64,000 nucleotides of DNA, taken from positions 92,092 to 156,091 of the forward strand of contig CATKXW010000002.1 of the NCBI GenBank assembly GCA_949840905.1, written 5' to 3'. This DNA comes from an uncultured Eggerthellaceae bacterium (GTDB taxonomy: Bacteria > Actinomycetota > Coriobacteriia > Coriobacteriales > Eggerthellaceae). The notes beneath the pieces were generated by a model that saw only the letters and a program-made list of their open reading frames with translations, was not told the DNA's origin and did no database searches. Each line of letters opens with the position of its first letter. Within the stretch, counting starts at the first letter, position 1. A program made the position numbers and the translations under genes. Below are positions 63,853 to 64,000 of the stretch, piece after piece.

Positions 63853-64000
63853 TGTTAGCGCCAGGCATAATTAGCCACTAACGGTCGGATTAAAATCGCC
63901 GATTCTCGGTCAACTTAAAACGGCCACCGCGCCGTCATCGGCCCTACACTGGTATACGCCAATACGCCAGTGGAAAGGAGGGCCATGAATGACAACGAAC
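63853..64000 (+). mobile_element. IS21-like element, left end only
   Basis: Left end placed at the TG of TGTTAGCGCCAGGC (63853). Imperfect internal repeats CGGTCGGATTAAAATCGCC and CGGTCAACTTAAAACGGCC follow at about 63885-63923, as at IS21 ends. A hairpin CACTGG/CCAGTG (63948-63973) and a strong GGAAAGGAGG ribosome site precede an ATG at 63985. The insertion cuts the IS256 transposase. Confidence 0.65.
63985..64000 (+). CDS. Start of an IstA-like transposase gene (partial)
   Basis: Only the first codons (MNDNE) are in the window. It is called from the ribosome site GGAAAGGAGG, 4 nt before the ATG, and from its place at the left end of an IS21-like element. A second ATG at 63989 in another frame cannot be ruled out. 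Confidence 0.45.

Overview
The window looks like a chromosomal segment of a GC-rich, strictly anaerobic Actinobacterium, most likely class Coriobacteriia (Eggerthellales-like). This is inferred from several things together: high GC by eye, frequent GTG and TTG starts, WhiA and DUF2510 proteins, a VanW-family protein, a BspA/InlB-type surface protein, and an Ech-type hydrogenase in a Gram-positive setting. The species cannot be fixed from the sequence.

Layout. 1-5.0 kb (minus): FHA protein, S11 D,D-carboxypeptidase, VanW protein and PgsA, a cell-envelope cluster. 5.1-10.5 kb (minus): complete echABCDEF energy-converting [NiFe] hydrogenase operon, facing a divergent LysR gene. 11.8-14.6 kb: DUF4430 lipoprotein, tRNA-Pro, DUF2510 protein and BrnQ. 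14.5-20.3 kb (minus): ileS-lspA-rluD-coaBC, three consecutive GTGA overlaps. 20.4-21.6 kb: tRNA-Val, a CDF transporter and tRNA-Leu. 21.7-32.0 kb (minus): uvrC-rapZ-yvcK-whiA, then gap-pgk-tpiA-gpmI-secG. 32.4-36.2 kb (minus): a 1,266-residue secreted repeat protein. 37.0-39.2 kb (plus): a fused ArsM methyltransferase and ArsS-like radical SAM enzyme, next to metK. 40.6-47.0 kb (plus): an amidase/ATP-grasp pair, a DUF1461 protein, gltX, a Pro-rich membrane protein and a thioesterase. 47.1-50.6 kb: mfd. 50.7-54.8 kb (minus): hydBGDA, a group 3b (sulfhydrogenase-type) [NiFe] hydrogenase. 54.9-58.7 kb (minus): ndk, a TPR membrane protein, a cyclophilin and an RlmD-like rRNA methyltransferase. 58.9-59.1 kb: tRNA-Arg and tRNA-Asp. 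From 59.2 kb to the end is an AT-richer accessory zone: an IS1249-like element with perfect ends, a GmrSD/DUF262-type defence gene broken by one in-frame TAA, an IS256-family remnant broken by one in-frame TGA, and an IS21-like element whose insertion truncates that remnant.

How it fits together. Ech couples ferredoxin oxidation to H2 and ion movement at the membrane. HydBGDA links H2 to NAD(P)H in the cytoplasm. Together they could balance ferredoxin, NAD(P)H and H2 pools in a fermenter or H2 user. The glycolytic operon adjoins the RapZ/YvcK/WhiA regulators of envelope and carbon metabolism. MetK, next door, makes the S-adenosylmethionine that both halves of the ArsM-ArsS fusion need.

The points most worth a second look are the ArsM-ArsS fusion, a group 3b hydrogenase large subunit that ends exactly at its last conserved His with no cleavable tail, the coupled amidase/ATP-grasp pair, and the decaying defence and mobile-element zone at the right end.
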